This document shows, piece after piece, positions 8,279 through 16,255 of a stretch of DNA of 43,216 nt. Numbering within the stretch: the stretch's first letter is position 1; each line of letters starts with the position of its first letter. Below the pieces are notes generated by a model. It ran no database searches and was not told where the DNA came from. It was given only the letters and a program-made list of their open reading frames with translations. Source of the DNA: Actinomycetota bacterium (GTDB taxonomy: Bacteria; Actinomycetota; Acidimicrobiia; Acidimicrobiales; AC-14); contig VAWU01000062.1 in NCBI GenBank assembly GCA_005888325.1, positions 1 through 43,216 on the forward strand. The letters run 5' to 3'. The translations under genes were made by a program, and so were the position numbers.

Positions 8279-8307
8279 TTGCCTGTGGAACCGGTGTCTT
8301 GCATACT
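8279..8307 (+). promoter_or_regulatory. Sigma-70-type promoter for the SCP2-PhyH gene
   Basis: TTGCCT (8279-8284) and CATACT (8302-8307) are separated by exactly 17 bp. The expected transcript start near 8314 leaves about 50 nt of leader with a strong ribosome binding site, GAAGGGGAG, at 8351-8359. Confidence 0.6.
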
Positions 8308-8363
8308 GCGCGAGCCGTGGTCCGGAGCGCGGTGAGGTCCGCCCACGCAAGAAGGGGAGTCAC

Positions 8364-9575
8364 ATGGTTTCGCTCGACGTCCGTACCCGGGTCGATGCTG
8401 ACATCCGCCCGATCGACGCGGTGTCGTTCTTCGGGGACGAGCTCCCCGCGCTGATCGTCGAGCGCGCCGGGTTGGCGGCACCTGGCGCGGCCGAGCTCGA
8501 CCTCCAACCGTTCACCGTCGCCACGCCGGCGGGCACCTGGACGCTCGCGCGTGACGACGGCGGCTTCACGGTCACGCCGGACGACATGGGCGCGGCCCGC
8601 GTCCAGCTCGACAGCGAGCAGCTGGCCGACATCGTGAACGACCTCTCGACGCCCATGACGCTGGTGACCTCAGGGCGTCTGCGCATGGACCGTGGCGATC
8701 TCGGTGACTTCCTCGACTGGTGGGTCGTGCTGCGGTCGCTCATCGACGGGCGTCCCGCGCACACGGCGGGGTCCGTCGAGTTCCATGACCCCGACGGCGC
8801 GCCCCTCGACCTCCACCGCACCTTCTCACCGGATGACGACGACGAGGAGATGGCGCACTTCCTGGCCGAGGCCGGGTTCCTTCACGTCGGCGGCCTGTTC
8901 GACGCGGACGAGATGCGAGCGGTGGCCCGCGACATCGACGCCGCGTTCGCTCACTACGAGCCCGATGACGGCCACTCGTGGTGGGCGCGTACGGCGACGG
9001 GTGAGCACCGGGCGGTGCGCCTCCAGGGCTTCGAGCGGTACAGCCCGACCACCGCCGCGGTGTTGGAGGACGAGCGCCTGCTCCGGCTCGGCCGCCTCAC
9101 CGGTGACGAGTACGAGCCGCCCGAGTCGATCGAGGCCCTCGAGAAGCCGATCGGCGTGGTCGAAGGCATCTCCGACCTCCCGTGGCACAAGGACTGCTCG
9201 CTCGGTCGCCACTCCTACCGGTGCTGCAGCCTCACGGTGGGTGTCTCGGTGACGGACGCGGACGCGTCGTCGGGCCAGCTCGCCGTCGTTGCCGGGTCGC
9301 ATCGTGCCCTGGTGCAGCCCGCGTTCGTGCGGAGCGTCTGGGGCCTGCCGGTGGTCGACCTCCCCACCCGGGCCGGTGACATCACCGTGCACTGCTCCTG
9401 CACGCTGCACATGAGCCACGCGCCCGTCACCCGCGAGCGGCGGGTCATGTACACCGGCTTCCGGTTGTCGGATCCCGAAGGCCGGGCGGTGGCGGGCGAG
9501 GATGAGATCCGCCGCGTGCGCGAGCAGTCCTACAAGACGGTCTCGCAGAAGCCCGGCCACATCTCGGCGTCGTGA
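8364..9575 (+). CDS. SCP2-like / phytanoyl-CoA dioxygenase (PhyH) fusion
   Basis: ATG 8364 has a good GAAGGGGAG site 4 nt upstream and yields 403 residues. The N-terminal part (about 45-130) looks like a sterol-carrier-protein-2-type lipid-binding domain. From about 165 onward it is a PhyH-type Fe(II)/2-oxoglutarate dioxygenase: the iron ligands are H275 and D277 in PWHKD, with the distal His (H349) in GDITVHCSCTLHMSH and the 2-oxoglutarate Arg just after it (RERR). Expected chemistry is hydroxylation of a lipid or acyl-CoA-like substrate, possibly delivered by the SCP2 domain. It is transcribed away from the sulfatase and converges on an acyl-CoA dehydrogenase, consistent with lipid degradation. 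Confidence 0.85.
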   Translation: MVSLDVRTRVDADIRPIDAVSFFGDELPALIVERAGLAAPGAAELDLQPFTVATPAGTWTLARDDGGFTVTPDDMGAARVQLDSEQLADIVNDLSTPMTLVTSGRLRMDRGDLGDFLDWWVVLRSLIDGRPAHTAGSVEFHDPDGAPLDLHRTFSPDDDDEEMAHFLAEAGFLHVGGLFDADEMRAVARDIDAAFAHYEPDDGHSWWARTATGEHRAVRLQGFERYSPTTAAVLEDERLLRLGRLTGDEYEPPESIEALEKPIGVVEGISDLPWHKDCSLGRHSYRCCSLTVGVSVTDADASSGQLAVVAGSHRALVQPAFVRSVWGLPVVDLPTRAGDITVHCSCTLHMSHAPVTRERRVMYTGFRLSDPEGRAVAGEDEIRRVREQSYKTVSQKPGHISAS

Positions 9576-9594
9576 GCCGTCCTCAGGACGGCTC
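9574..9594. terminator. Bidirectional hairpin between convergent genes
   Basis: GAGCCGTCC and GGACGGCTC form perfect 9-bp arms around a TCA loop. It starts inside the stop codon of the PhyH gene and lies 24 bp from the stop of the acyl-CoA dehydrogenase gene. There is no T-tract, as is common for high-GC actinomycete terminators. Confidence 0.7.
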
Positions 9595-9617
9595 GCTACG
9601 ACAAGAAGGCACGGGAA

Positions 9618-10766
9618 TCAGAGGCCCAGCGACTTGCCGATGAGCTCCTTCATGATCTCGGTCGTGCCGCCGTAGATCGTCGTGATCCTGGCATCGGCAT
9701 AGGCCCGGGCGATCGGGTACTCGCGCATGTAGCCGTAGCCACCGTGCAGCTGCACGCCGCGATCGACGACCCGCTTCTGCAGCTCCGTGCACCACCACTT
9801 GGCCATCGCCGCGTCTTCGGCGGTGAGCTCCCCGGCGTTGAGCGCGATGACACACCGGTCGATGAAGGCCTGGCCGATCTCGACCTCGGTGGCGCACTCG
9901 GCCAGTGCGAAGCGGTTGTGCTGGAACGAGCCGACGGGCTGGCCGAACGCCGTACGCTCCTTCACGTAGTCGAGCGCCCAGGTCAGCGCGGCTCGGGCCG
10001 CGGCGATTCCGGTGGCTGCGATCGACAGCCGTTCCTGCGGCAGGTTGGAGACCAGCGACGTGAAGCCCTCGCCCTCACCGCCGAGCAGGTTGTCGACCGG
10101 TACCTGCACGTCGTTGAAGAACAGCTCCGCGGTGTCCTGGGCGTGCAGGCCGATCTTGTCGAGGTTGCGACCCCGCTCGAAGCCCTCCATCCCGCGTTCG
10201 AGCACGAGGAGCGACATCCCCTTGTGGCGCTGGGTGGGGTCGGTCTTGACCGCGGTGATGACGAGGTCGGCGTTGATGCCGTTCGTGATGAACGTCTTCG
10301 AGCCGTTCACGACGTAGCGGTCGCCGTCGCGGATCGCGGTCGTCGACATCGACGCGAGGTCGGATCCGATGCCCGGCTCGGTCATCGCGATGGCGGTGAT
10401 GAGCTCGCCCGACGCGATGCCGGGAAGCCAGCGCCGGCGCTGACCTTCGTCGCAATAGCGGAGGAAGTACGGAAGGCAGATGTCGTTGTGGAGCGTGATC
10501 CCGAGCCCGGCGGCATTGACCGCGGCGGCCTGGATCTCCTCGCCGATCACCAGGTTGTAGCGGAAGTCGTCGTTGCCGCCCCCTCCGTGCTCGGTGGGGA
10601 TCGCCATGCCGAGGAAGCCGTGCTCGCCGGCAGCGAGGAAGACGTCGCGCGGGACGATCTGGGCGTCTTCCCATTCGAGGTAGTTGGGGACGACCTCTTT
10701 GTCGAGCCAGCGTCGGAAGCTCCGCCGGAAGAGCTCGTGCTCCTCGTCGAACAGATCGCGGTGCAT
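9618..10766 (-). CDS. Acyl-CoA dehydrogenase
   Basis: This full-length 382-residue flavoenzyme carries both family signatures: AMTEPGIGSDLA (FAD/acyl-CoA contact) and QLHGGYGYMREYP near the C-terminus. The C-terminal stretch reads IYGGTTEIMKEL, with Gly where medium-chain enzymes have the catalytic Glu. Instead LPQERL (E245) matches the position of the base in long-chain and isovaleryl-type enzymes, so it should be active. It catalyses alpha,beta-desaturation of acyl-CoA with electrons passed to ETF. ATG 10766 is preceded by TATCGT with 8-nt spacing, suggesting a leaderless transcript. The substrate chain length cannot be read from the sequence. Confidence 0.94.
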   Translation of the reverse strand: MHRDLFDEEHELFRRSFRRWLDKEVVPNYLEWEDAQIVPRDVFLAAGEHGFLGMAIPTEHGGGGNDDFRYNLVIGEEIQAAAVNAAGLGITLHNDICLPYFLRYCDEGQRRRWLPGIASGELITAIAMTEPGIGSDLASMSTTAIRDGDRYVVNGSKTFITNGINADLVITAVKTDPTQRHKGMSLLVLERGMEGFERGRNLDKIGLHAQDTAELFFNDVQVPVDNLLGGEGEGFTSLVSNLPQERLSIAATGIAAARAALTWALDYVKERTAFGQPVGSFQHNRFALAECATEVEIGQAFIDRCVIALNAGELTAEDAAMAKWWCTELQKRVVDRGVQLHGGYGYMREYPIARAYADARITTIYGGTTEIMKELIGKSLGL

Positions 10767-10774
10767 GGCTCGTC

Positions 10775-10780
10775 ACGATA
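10775..10780 (-). promoter_or_regulatory. Leaderless -10 box (TATCGT) for the acyl-CoA dehydrogenase
   Basis: On the minus strand TATCGT ends 8 nt before ATG 10766; no ribosome binding site lies between. Confidence 0.5.
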
Positions 10781-10789
10781 CCGGTCGCC

Positions 10790-12523
10790 TCAGCCGCGGA
10801 AGCGGTCGCCGAAGCGGTGGCCCTTGAGCCAGATCCGTTCGGCCTGCTTGATCCCGACCGAGCGGCCGCCGAAACGGGCGGTCAACGGCGCCCCGATGCG
10901 ATCGTTCAGGTCGCACCGCACCGCGACGAACAGGAGCTGGCCGGTGAGGGCGGGGCTCAGCAACCCGCAATAGCGATCGGGCGCGAGCGCAGCCGTCGCG
11001 ACGACGGTCGCAGGTGTGACGTCGATGATCACGCTGGGCCGCTTCCCGGCCGTGTACGCGAAGTCGTACTTGCCGCCGTTGGTGGACTTGCCGGGCGACC
11101 GGGCGATCGCGGGCTCGGCGAGGCCCAGCATGTCGAACATCGGCGCGGGGCGACCGTAGTAGCCCATGTGCCCGATCGCGGCCGTCGCGAAGACGTCGCC
11201 CGGCTCGTAGACCCTCCGCAGCACCCGGCCCACGTCGTCCGCGTTGTTGGCGAACGCGCCGTGCCGGAAGGCGGCGGCGAAGCGGTACCCCTTCGGCGCG
11301 CGATCACGGTTGAAGCTCCAGGTGCCCGGCACGAGCGCGAGCCACGCAAGCGCCCACACGACGAGCGCGATCGTCGCCTGGCGGCGCCGGAACGCGAACG
11401 CCGCCCAGAGCATCGACGCCACGAGGACGAGCAGAACGGGGAAGTACGGGGCGAGCAACCGCGCCGCCGGCATCCAGTCGCCCTTGTTCTCGAAGGTCAC
11501 GGCCACCCCGAAGGCCACGACCACGCCGCAGAGCGCGAGGTAGACGACAGGGAGCCGCCGGCGGCCGACGGCGATCACCGCGACCCCGACGGCGGCCGTG
11601 CCCGCCAGCAGCACGAGTCCCCCTCGCCCGAACGTCTGCACCATGTACGTCGCGAAGGGCCGGATCATGCTGCCCACCTGGAGCTTCACGCTCCGGCCCA
11701 CGTCGCGTTTGGCGATCACGGTCATGGGGACCAGCTCGGAGTAGTAGGCGATACGCGCCAGCTCGACGGCGAGCAACGATGCCGCGACTCCAGCCGCGGT
11801 GACGATGTTGCGCCTGAGCGTCGCGCGGGTGCCGTCGCGCCGGAGCGCGAAGAGCCCCGCGAGCAGGATGGCGGCGAGCAGGTGCCCTTCGAAACGCGTC
11901 AGCGCGACGCCCACGACGGCGAGACCGAACCCGAGGCGGGCACGCCGGTGCTCGCTGAGCAGACAGCTCAACGCGGCGAGCAACAGCGCCGAGTAGAGGC
12001 ACGTCTCGAGCCCGTTCAGCGACGACCGCATGAAATGGGTCGTGAGCGCGAGCGCGGTTCCGCACACCACGCCGATGAGCTCCGAGCCCGTGATGCGGCG
12101 CACGAGGGCGGTGGTCATCCACACCACCGCGAGAACGCACGCCACCCCGATCACCCACGCCGTGAGCGGCAACGACAGGTGCAGTTTGTAGGCGACGGCG
12201 AGGAGCGCGGTCCACAGCGGGTTGGAGATCGCCTCGACGCGCTGGCCCTGGTTGAACACCGGGCCCACGCCGTCGGCCACGTTGGCGGCGTACCTGTAGC
12301 TGATCCACGCGTCGTCGACGAAGCGGACGGGCAACACGAGGGCGTAGGCGAGCGCCACCGCGATCGGTATCCAACGAAGGTGGCCGCCACGGTCCTTTTC
12401 CGCGACCCGTTGCGCGGGGACGCGCCCTGTGGTCTGGGTCGGTGTGACCTCGGGTGTCGTCTCGAGACTCAGCTCAGCGCCTTCACGCACTCCAGCAGTA
12501 CAGCAGAACGGTGTCGGCGTCAT
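10790..12523 (-). CDS. GT-C membrane glycosyltransferase, AftB-like
   Basis: The 577-residue protein has about ten hydrophobic spans and a soluble C-terminal part (about 420-577). The first loop holds [18 protein letters not shown] followed by [12 protein letters not shown], which matches the loop of AftB-type terminal arabinofuranosyltransferases (DD motif followed by an E..N.LW motif). Such enzymes use polyprenyl-phosphate sugars on the outer side of the membrane. The Asp pair (DDAW) would be catalytic. Its stop lies 23 nt from the start of the acyl-CoA dehydrogenase gene downstream, so both may be co-transcribed. AftB activity itself is not shown; a related envelope or glycan glycosyltransferase is equally possible. 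Confidence 0.7.
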   Translation of the reverse strand: MTPTPFCCTAGVREGAELSLETTPEVTPTQTTGRVPAQRVAEKDRGGHLRWIPIAVALAYALVLPVRFVDDAWISYRYAANVADGVGPVFNQGQRVEAISNPLWTALLAVAYKLHLSLPLTAWVIGVACVLAVVWMTTALVRRITGSELIGVVCGTALALTTHFMRSSLNGLETCLYSALLLAALSCLLSEHRRARLGFGLAVVGVALTRFEGHLLAAILLAGLFALRRDGTRATLRRNIVTAAGVAASLLAVELARIAYYSELVPMTVIAKRDVGRSVKLQVGSMIRPFATYMVQTFGRGGLVLLAGTAAVGVAVIAVGRRRLPVVYLALCGVVVAFGVAVTFENKGDWMPAARLLAPYFPVLLVLVASMLWAAFAFRRRQATIALVVWALAWLALVPGTWSFNRDRAPKGYRFAAAFRHGAFANNADDVGRVLRRVYEPGDVFATAAIGHMGYYGRPAPMFDMLGLAEPAIARSPGKSTNGGKYDFAYTAGKRPSVIIDVTPATVVATAALAPDRYCGLLSPALTGQLLFVAVRCDLNDRIGAPLTARFGGRSVGIKQAERIWLKGHRFGDRFRG

Positions 12524-12540
12524 CGCGCCAGGCGAGATGC

Positions 12541-12546
12541 CATACT
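12541..12546 (+). promoter_or_regulatory. -10 box (CATACT) for the copy A His/Trp protein
   Basis: CATACT is followed by a leader of about 28 nt carrying AGGGAGG (12567-12573) before GTG 12581. No convincing -35 is visible. It lies just upstream of the divergent glycosyltransferase start. Confidence 0.4.
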
Positions 12547-12580
12547 CCTGGGGCCTGGGGTGCGTGAGGGAGGTTCATCC

Positions 12581-13636
12581 GTGAGCACGGTCTCCGAAGT
12601 CGGCGGTGCACTGGGTCGGCCCCGGGCGCACGTCAGCGCTCGCGCGGTAGGCGTCGTCGTTGCCGCGGCCGGTTTCGTCGCCCAGTTCACCGGGGCCGTC
12701 ATCGACGGAGACGCGAGTCGCACGCTGCTGATGGGAGGCGTCGCGCTCACCGTCCTGGGTGCTGCTCTCGCCCTCGGCGGCCCCGTGGTGTTCGCGCCGG
12801 GCCGAGGGCCGGCACTCGGCCTGGTGTCGTGCTGCGCCGCCGTGGTCCTCGTCGGTGCCGGCGCCGTCGCCATCCACCGTGGCACCCGCGGGCACGAAGC
12901 CCAGCGGGTCACGACCACGGGTGCCAGCGCGGCGACGGTCTCGCACAGGAGCACGGGCACGGCGGCCGCTGCCTCGGGCCACGACCACAGCGTCTCGACG
13001 GGCGGCAACATCGGAACCCGCAACGCGGACCAGCACGCGGAGCTGCAGCCCGACAAGCCGTTGGATGTCGCGACGCGGGAGAAGTTGGCGGGTCAACTGG
13101 TGGTGGCACGCGACGCCGCCATGAAGTACCCGACCGTCGCCGACGCCAAGGCGGCGGGCATGTACCTGGCCGGCAAGTTCACGCCTGGCGCCGGCGCCCA
13201 CTACATGTCGATGCGCGGTGTCACTGGCGGCATCAAGAACGGGGAGGTCGACCCGGCGAGCCCGGCCTCCTACATCTACGACGGCGTGAGCCCCACGTCG
13301 AAGCTCGTGGGGCTCATGTACATTTCGCTGTCGGCCGGACCCGCGCCCGAGGGCTTCGCGGGCCCGAACGACCACTGGCATCGTCACTTCAACACCTGTA
13401 TCCGGTATGCCGCGGGCGGGATCGAGGTTCCCTTCCCCGCCGACTCCGACGTGACCCAGGCGATGTGCGACGGCGTGCACGGCACGTTCATGAAGACGAC
13501 CGTGTGGATGGTGCACGCGTGGGTGGTGCCGGGGTGGGAGAGCCCGAAGGGTGTGTTCTCGCACGACAACCCCGATCTCCTCTGCGCCGACGGCACCGCC
13601 AACACCGACGCCGTCGGCTTCTGCCCCGGCACCTGA
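12581..13636 (+). CDS. Membrane-anchored protein with WHxH/WMxH extracytoplasmic domain (copy A)
   Basis: GTG 12581 follows AGGGAGG and gives 351 residues. Three hydrophobic spans occupy the first 110 residues (ARAVGVVVAAAGFV; LLMGGVALTVLGAALAL; GLVSCCAAVVLVGAGAVAI). A Thr/Ser/Ala-rich linker with GHDHS follows, then a domain of about 180 residues: GAHY, FAGPNDHWHRHF (W266, H267, H269), two Cys, and VWMVHAWVVPGWES (W309, H312). The same order of motifs occurs in the gene at 26749-28104, so the two are paralogues. I know no named family with this pattern. The His and Cys residues suggest metal binding outside the membrane, which is inference. Confidence 0.72.
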   Translation: MSTVSEVGGALGRPRAHVSARAVGVVVAAAGFVAQFTGAVIDGDASRTLLMGGVALTVLGAALALGGPVVFAPGRGPALGLVSCCAAVVLVGAGAVAIHRGTRGHEAQRVTTTGASAATVSHRSTGTAAAASGHDHSVSTGGNIGTRNADQHAELQPDKPLDVATREKLAGQLVVARDAAMKYPTVADAKAAGMYLAGKFTPGAGAHYMSMRGVTGGIKNGEVDPASPASYIYDGVSPTSKLVGLMYISLSAGPAPEGFAGPNDHWHRHFNTCIRYAAGGIEVPFPADSDVTQAMCDGVHGTFMKTTVWMVHAWVVPGWESPKGVFSHDNPDLLCADGTANTDAVGFCPGT

Positions 13637-13649
13637 CCGAACGCCGCCC

Positions 13650-13655
13650 TAGGCT
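13650..13655 (+). promoter_or_regulatory. Possible leaderless -10 box (TAGGCT) before the EamA transporter
   Basis: TAGGCT lies just after the stop of copy A. Seven nt later comes ATC (13663), in frame with the transporter, where other genes in the window have ATG or GTG. Confidence 0.35.
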
Positions 13656-13662
13656 GCCGCCG

Positions 13663-14544
13663 ATCGCGGCGACGACGGGTCCTCCTCTGGCGGTCAGCGC
13701 CGCCGTCCTCGGGTCGGCCGTGCTGCACGCGACGTGGAACGCGCTGGCGAAGTCGGTGAAGGACCACCTGGTCGGCTTCGTCGCGCTCAACCTCGGGGCG
13801 GGCACCGTGTGCCTGCTCGTCGTGCCGTTCGTGGACGCGCCGGCGCGCCGCGCCTGGCCGTTCCTCGCGCTGTCGGTCGTCGTGCACGTCGGCTACCAGG
13901 CACTGCTCCTGCAGTCCTATCGGGTGGGCGACTTCAACCAGGTGTACCCGATCGCGCGCGGCACCGCGCCCCTGCTCGTCGCTCTCCTCGCGGTGCCCCT
14001 CGCTGACGAGCGCCTAGGAGCAGCCCAGCTCGCCGGCGTCGTCGCCATCGGGAGCGGGCTGATCAGCCTCGCTCATCTCCGGGACTGGCTAGCGGCCGGT
14101 AGTGCGCGGGCCCGACCCGGCCCACCGCCCGCGCTAGCGTTCGCGTTCGCGACCGGGCTGCTGATCACCGCGTACTCGTTGGTCGACGGGCTCGGCGTGC
14201 GACGGGCGGAGTCGACGCTCGGGTATGCCGCCTGGCTGGTTCTGATCGAGTCGGTGTCGATCCCGGCCTACGGGCTGCTGCGCGAACGGGCCCGGGTGCG
14301 CCGGGCGTGGCGCTCGACCTGGCGGGTGGCAGGACTGGGTGGCCTTCTCTCGGTGACGGCTTACGCCATCGTGCTGTGGGCCCAGACGCGCGGAGCGCTC
14401 GCCGCGGTCACCGCCCTGCGCGAGACAGGTGTCATCGTCGCCGCCGTCATCGGGACGGTCGTGTTCCACGAGCGCTTCGGTCGCCGTCGACTCGTCGCAG
14501 CCGTCCTCGTGGCTGCCGGCGTCGTGTTGCTCAACCTCGGCTAG
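13663..14544 (+). CDS. EamA/DMT-family transporter
   Basis: From 13663 the product has 293 residues and about ten hydrophobic spans in two homologous halves, the EamA layout. The first helix contains VLHATWNALAK, a motif typical of one EamA subgroup. It likely exports a small metabolite across the inner membrane; the substrate is unknown. The start is unclear: no ATG or GTG lies before the first helix. GTG 13720 would cut into that helix. The TAGGCT box suggests the transcript begins at or near ATC 13663, so a non-standard start or an unseen upstream CTG is possible. The gene converges on the 61-aa protein, 24 bp apart. Confidence 0.8.
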   Translation: MAATTGPPLAVSAAVLGSAVLHATWNALAKSVKDHLVGFVALNLGAGTVCLLVVPFVDAPARRAWPFLALSVVVHVGYQALLLQSYRVGDFNQVYPIARGTAPLLVALLAVPLADERLGAAQLAGVVAIGSGLISLAHLRDWLAAGSARARPGPPPALAFAFATGLLITAYSLVDGLGVRRAESTLGYAAWLVLIESVSIPAYGLLRERARVRRAWRSTWRVAGLGGLLSVTAYAIVLWAQTRGALAAVTALRETGVIVAAVIGTVVFHERFGRRRLVAAVLVAAGVVLLNLG

Positions 14545-14552
14545 GCGCGGCG

Positions 14553-14567
14553 CGCCCGGGCCGGGCG
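14553..14567. terminator. Short GC hairpin between convergent genes
   Basis: CGCCCG and CGGGCG pair around GGC in the 24-bp gap between the EamA stop and the stop of the 61-aa gene. No T-tract is present. Confidence 0.4.
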
Positions 14568-14568
14568 G

Positions 14569-14754
14569 TCAGCGCGGGCGGGAGACCTCGCGGACCTGTT
14601 CGGGGTTGAAGAGCGTCGGCAGCACCGCACCGTCGGACCGGCGCCGGATCTCCAGGGAATCGGGCTGCTGGGCGTGCACCTCCACCAGCTCGAAGCCGCG
14701 GACCCACGAGCCGTTGAAGCGCGACTGCACCTCCACTTCAGAGCCGGGTTCCAT
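14569..14754 (-). CDS. Small conserved-looking protein (61 aa)
   Basis: ATG 14754 has GGAGG four nt upstream, one of the best ribosome binding sites in the window. The 61 residues read like a compact SH3- or Tudor-like beta barrel: GSEVEVQSRFNGSWVRGFELVEV, then a turn and IRRRSDGAVLPTLF. The C-terminus has NPEQVREV. There are no Cys, signal or membrane spans, so it is cytoplasmic. It stands alone between a convergent transporter and a divergent PhyH gene and has its own promoter (TAGACT at 14779-14784). The beta-barrel reading is from pattern only. The function is unknown. Confidence 0.72.
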   Translation of the reverse strand: MEPGSEVEVQSRFNGSWVRGFELVEVHAQQPDSLEIRRRSDGAVLPTLFNPEQVREVSRPR

Positions 14755-14778
14755 CGATCCTCCAGTCAGAAAAGAGGC

Positions 14779-14807
14779 AGTCTAGGACCGACCCCCGGCT
14801 CGTGAAA
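14779..14807 (-). promoter_or_regulatory. Promoter of the 61-aa gene
   Basis: On the minus strand TTTCAC (14807-14802) and TAGACT (14784-14779) are 17 bp apart. The leader then carries GGAGG before ATG 14754. Confidence 0.45.
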
Positions 14808-14860
14808 GGGGGTTAACTGCAGCACGCATCGTGCGAACGCCGAGCATCGCGGCCGGGCGC

Positions 14861-14866
14861 TACGTT
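14861..14866 (+). promoter_or_regulatory. Leaderless -10 box (TACGTT)
   Basis: TACGTT ends 7 nt before ATG 14874; no ribosome binding site intervenes. This box argues against the TTG at 14865 as start. Confidence 0.55.
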
Positions 14867-14873
14867 GGCCGCG

Positions 14874-15650
14874 ATGAACGCCGCCGCCAGCGTCGACGAG
14901 GTCGTCGGGGCCCTCGACGCCGACGGCTACGCCATCCTCGAGGGGATGCTCTCGGCGGCGGAAGCGGCCTCGGCCCGCGCCGAGCTCTCCCGACTCCTGT
15001 CGAACATCCCCGAGGGTCGTAACCCGTTCGAGGGCTTCAACACCCGCCGCATCTACGCCCTCTTCGCCAAGACACGGTGCCTCGACGGTCCGGCCACGCA
15101 TCCGGTCGTGCTCGGCGTGCTCGACCGGGTGCTCGGCCCGTTCCAGCTCAGCGCACCCACCGGCATCGAGATCGGGCCGGGCGAGGTGGCGCAGTCGCTG
15201 CACCACGACGATGGCGTGTACCCGCTGACCCGACCACATTCCGAGGTGGTCGCCAACGTGATGTGGGCGCTCGACGACTTCACCGAGGCGAACGGGGCGA
15301 CGCGCGTCGTTCCCGGCAGCCACCGTTGGGTCGCGGAGCGACCGGACCAGAGCACGCCGACGACGATCGCGGAGATGCCGGCGGGCTCGGTGATGCTCTA
15401 CGTCGGGAGCCTCTGGCACGGCGGCGGTGCGAACACGACCGACCGGCCGCGCCTCGGGGTCGCGGTCGAGTACGTCGCTTCGTGGCTGCGGCCGCAGGAG
15501 ACGCACCTGCTGGCGGTCCCGCGCGAGGTGGTGCGCGAGCTTCCGGAGCGCCTGCAGGAACTGCTCGGGTACAACGTCTACCCGCCGTTCCTGGGCTACG
15601 TCGACGGCCGCCACCCGCGCCGCCTCCTCGAGGTCGACCCGACCGAGTGA
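14874..15650 (+). CDS. Phytanoyl-CoA dioxygenase (PhyH) family protein
   Basis: ATG 14874 gives 258 residues. The Fe(II) ligands are H110 and D112 in SLHHDDG, with the distal H182 in LWHGGGANTTDRPR, and R193 is the likely 2-oxoglutarate anchor. GATRVVPGSHRW precedes the distal His as in other PhyH enzymes. It should hydroxylate a small or lipid-like substrate with 2-oxoglutarate and oxygen. It heads a same-strand run with a SixA-like phosphatase, an acyl-CoA synthetase and DUF2332. It lacks the SCP2 domain of the other PhyH gene (8364-9575), and the two are only distant relatives. The substrate is unknown. Confidence 0.87.
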   Translation: MNAAASVDEVVGALDADGYAILEGMLSAAEAASARAELSRLLSNIPEGRNPFEGFNTRRIYALFAKTRCLDGPATHPVVLGVLDRVLGPFQLSAPTGIEIGPGEVAQSLHHDDGVYPLTRPHSEVVANVMWALDDFTEANGATRVVPGSHRWVAERPDQSTPTTIAEMPAGSVMLYVGSLWHGGGANTTDRPRLGVAVEYVASWLRPQETHLLAVPREVVRELPERLQELLGYNVYPPFLGYVDGRHPRRLLEVDPTE

Positions 15651-15677
15651 CCCGCCTGCGCCCGCGCGACATCTGAC

Positions 15678-16199
15678 GTGACCGAGGTCCGGCAGCTGTG
15701 TCTGCTTCGGCATGCGAAGTCGACGTGGAGCGAGCCGGTGGCGTCCGACCACGAGCGGTCGCTCGCACCCCGCGGTCGACGCGCGGCGCGCCTCGTCGCC
15801 GACCACATGCGTGACGCACAGATCGCCCCCGCCCTCGTGCTCTGCTCTTCGGCACGGCGCACCCAGGAGACGCTCGAGCTGATCTCGCCTGCCTTGGGCC
15901 CGCAGGCCGTCGTGCTCGTCGAGCGCGGGCTCTACGGGGCGAGCGCCGGCGAGCTGCTCGCTCGCGTGCGCGACGTGTCCGATTCCGTGTCCTCGCTGAT
16001 GATCGTCGGCCACAACCCGGGCCTCGAGGACCTGGCCGCGACGTTGGCCGGAGCCGGTGTCGCCGACGGACTGGACCGGATGGCGATCAAGTTCCCGACC
16101 GCGGCGCTGGCCGTGCTCACGGTGCCGACGGCCTGGGGTGACCTGGCGCCGGGTGGGGCGACCCTTGCCTCCTACGTCGTGCCGCGGGACCTCGGTTGA
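15678..16199 (+). CDS. SixA-like histidine phosphatase
   Basis: GTG 15678 yields 173 residues, the usual size for SixA-type histidine phosphatases. LLRHAKS (R11, H12) is the phosphohistidine motif; LCSSARRTQETL supplies a second Arg, and MIVGHNPGLEDLA the second His. SixA enzymes dephosphorylate phosphohistidine on proteins such as phosphotransferase components or histidine kinases; related members act on small phosphates. It begins 27 nt after the PhyH stop and precedes the acyl-CoA synthetase by 56 nt, so it may belong to the same transcript. The ribosome binding site is weak. The true substrate cannot be told from sequence. Confidence 0.87.
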   Translation: MTEVRQLCLLRHAKSTWSEPVASDHERSLAPRGRRAARLVADHMRDAQIAPALVLCSSARRTQETLELISPALGPQAVVLVERGLYGASAGELLARVRDVSDSVSSLMIVGHNPGLEDLAATLAGAGVADGLDRMAIKFPTAALAVLTVPTAWGDLAPGGATLASYVVPRDLG

Positions 16200-16243
16200 C
16201 ACCGCCTGCTCGGCCGCGCGGGCAGGACGAGCGGGCGACCTGA

Positions 16244-16249
16244 CACGCT
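16244..16249 (+). promoter_or_regulatory. Possible leaderless -10 box (CACGCT)
   Basis: CACGCT ends 6 nt before GTG 16256. It deviates from TANNNT at the first base, so it is a weaker member of the set. Confidence 0.3.
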
Positions 16250-16255
16250 GTCGAG

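Noticed and set aside
5960-8335. 791-aa plus-strand ORF opposite the arylsulfatase
   Set aside because: Antisense frames stay open in high-GC genes; the sulfatase strand has full family motifs and the antisense product has none.
9618-10766. Inactive acyl-CoA dehydrogenase because Glu is missing in IYGGT
   Set aside because: In long-chain and isovaleryl-type enzymes the base lies in the ER motif; LPQERL (E245) supplies it.
10817-12580. Upstream extension of copy A through the glycosyltransferase gene
   Set aside because: The frame is open but Arg/His/Glu-rich and antisense to a clear membrane protein; GTG 12581 has a good ribosome binding site.
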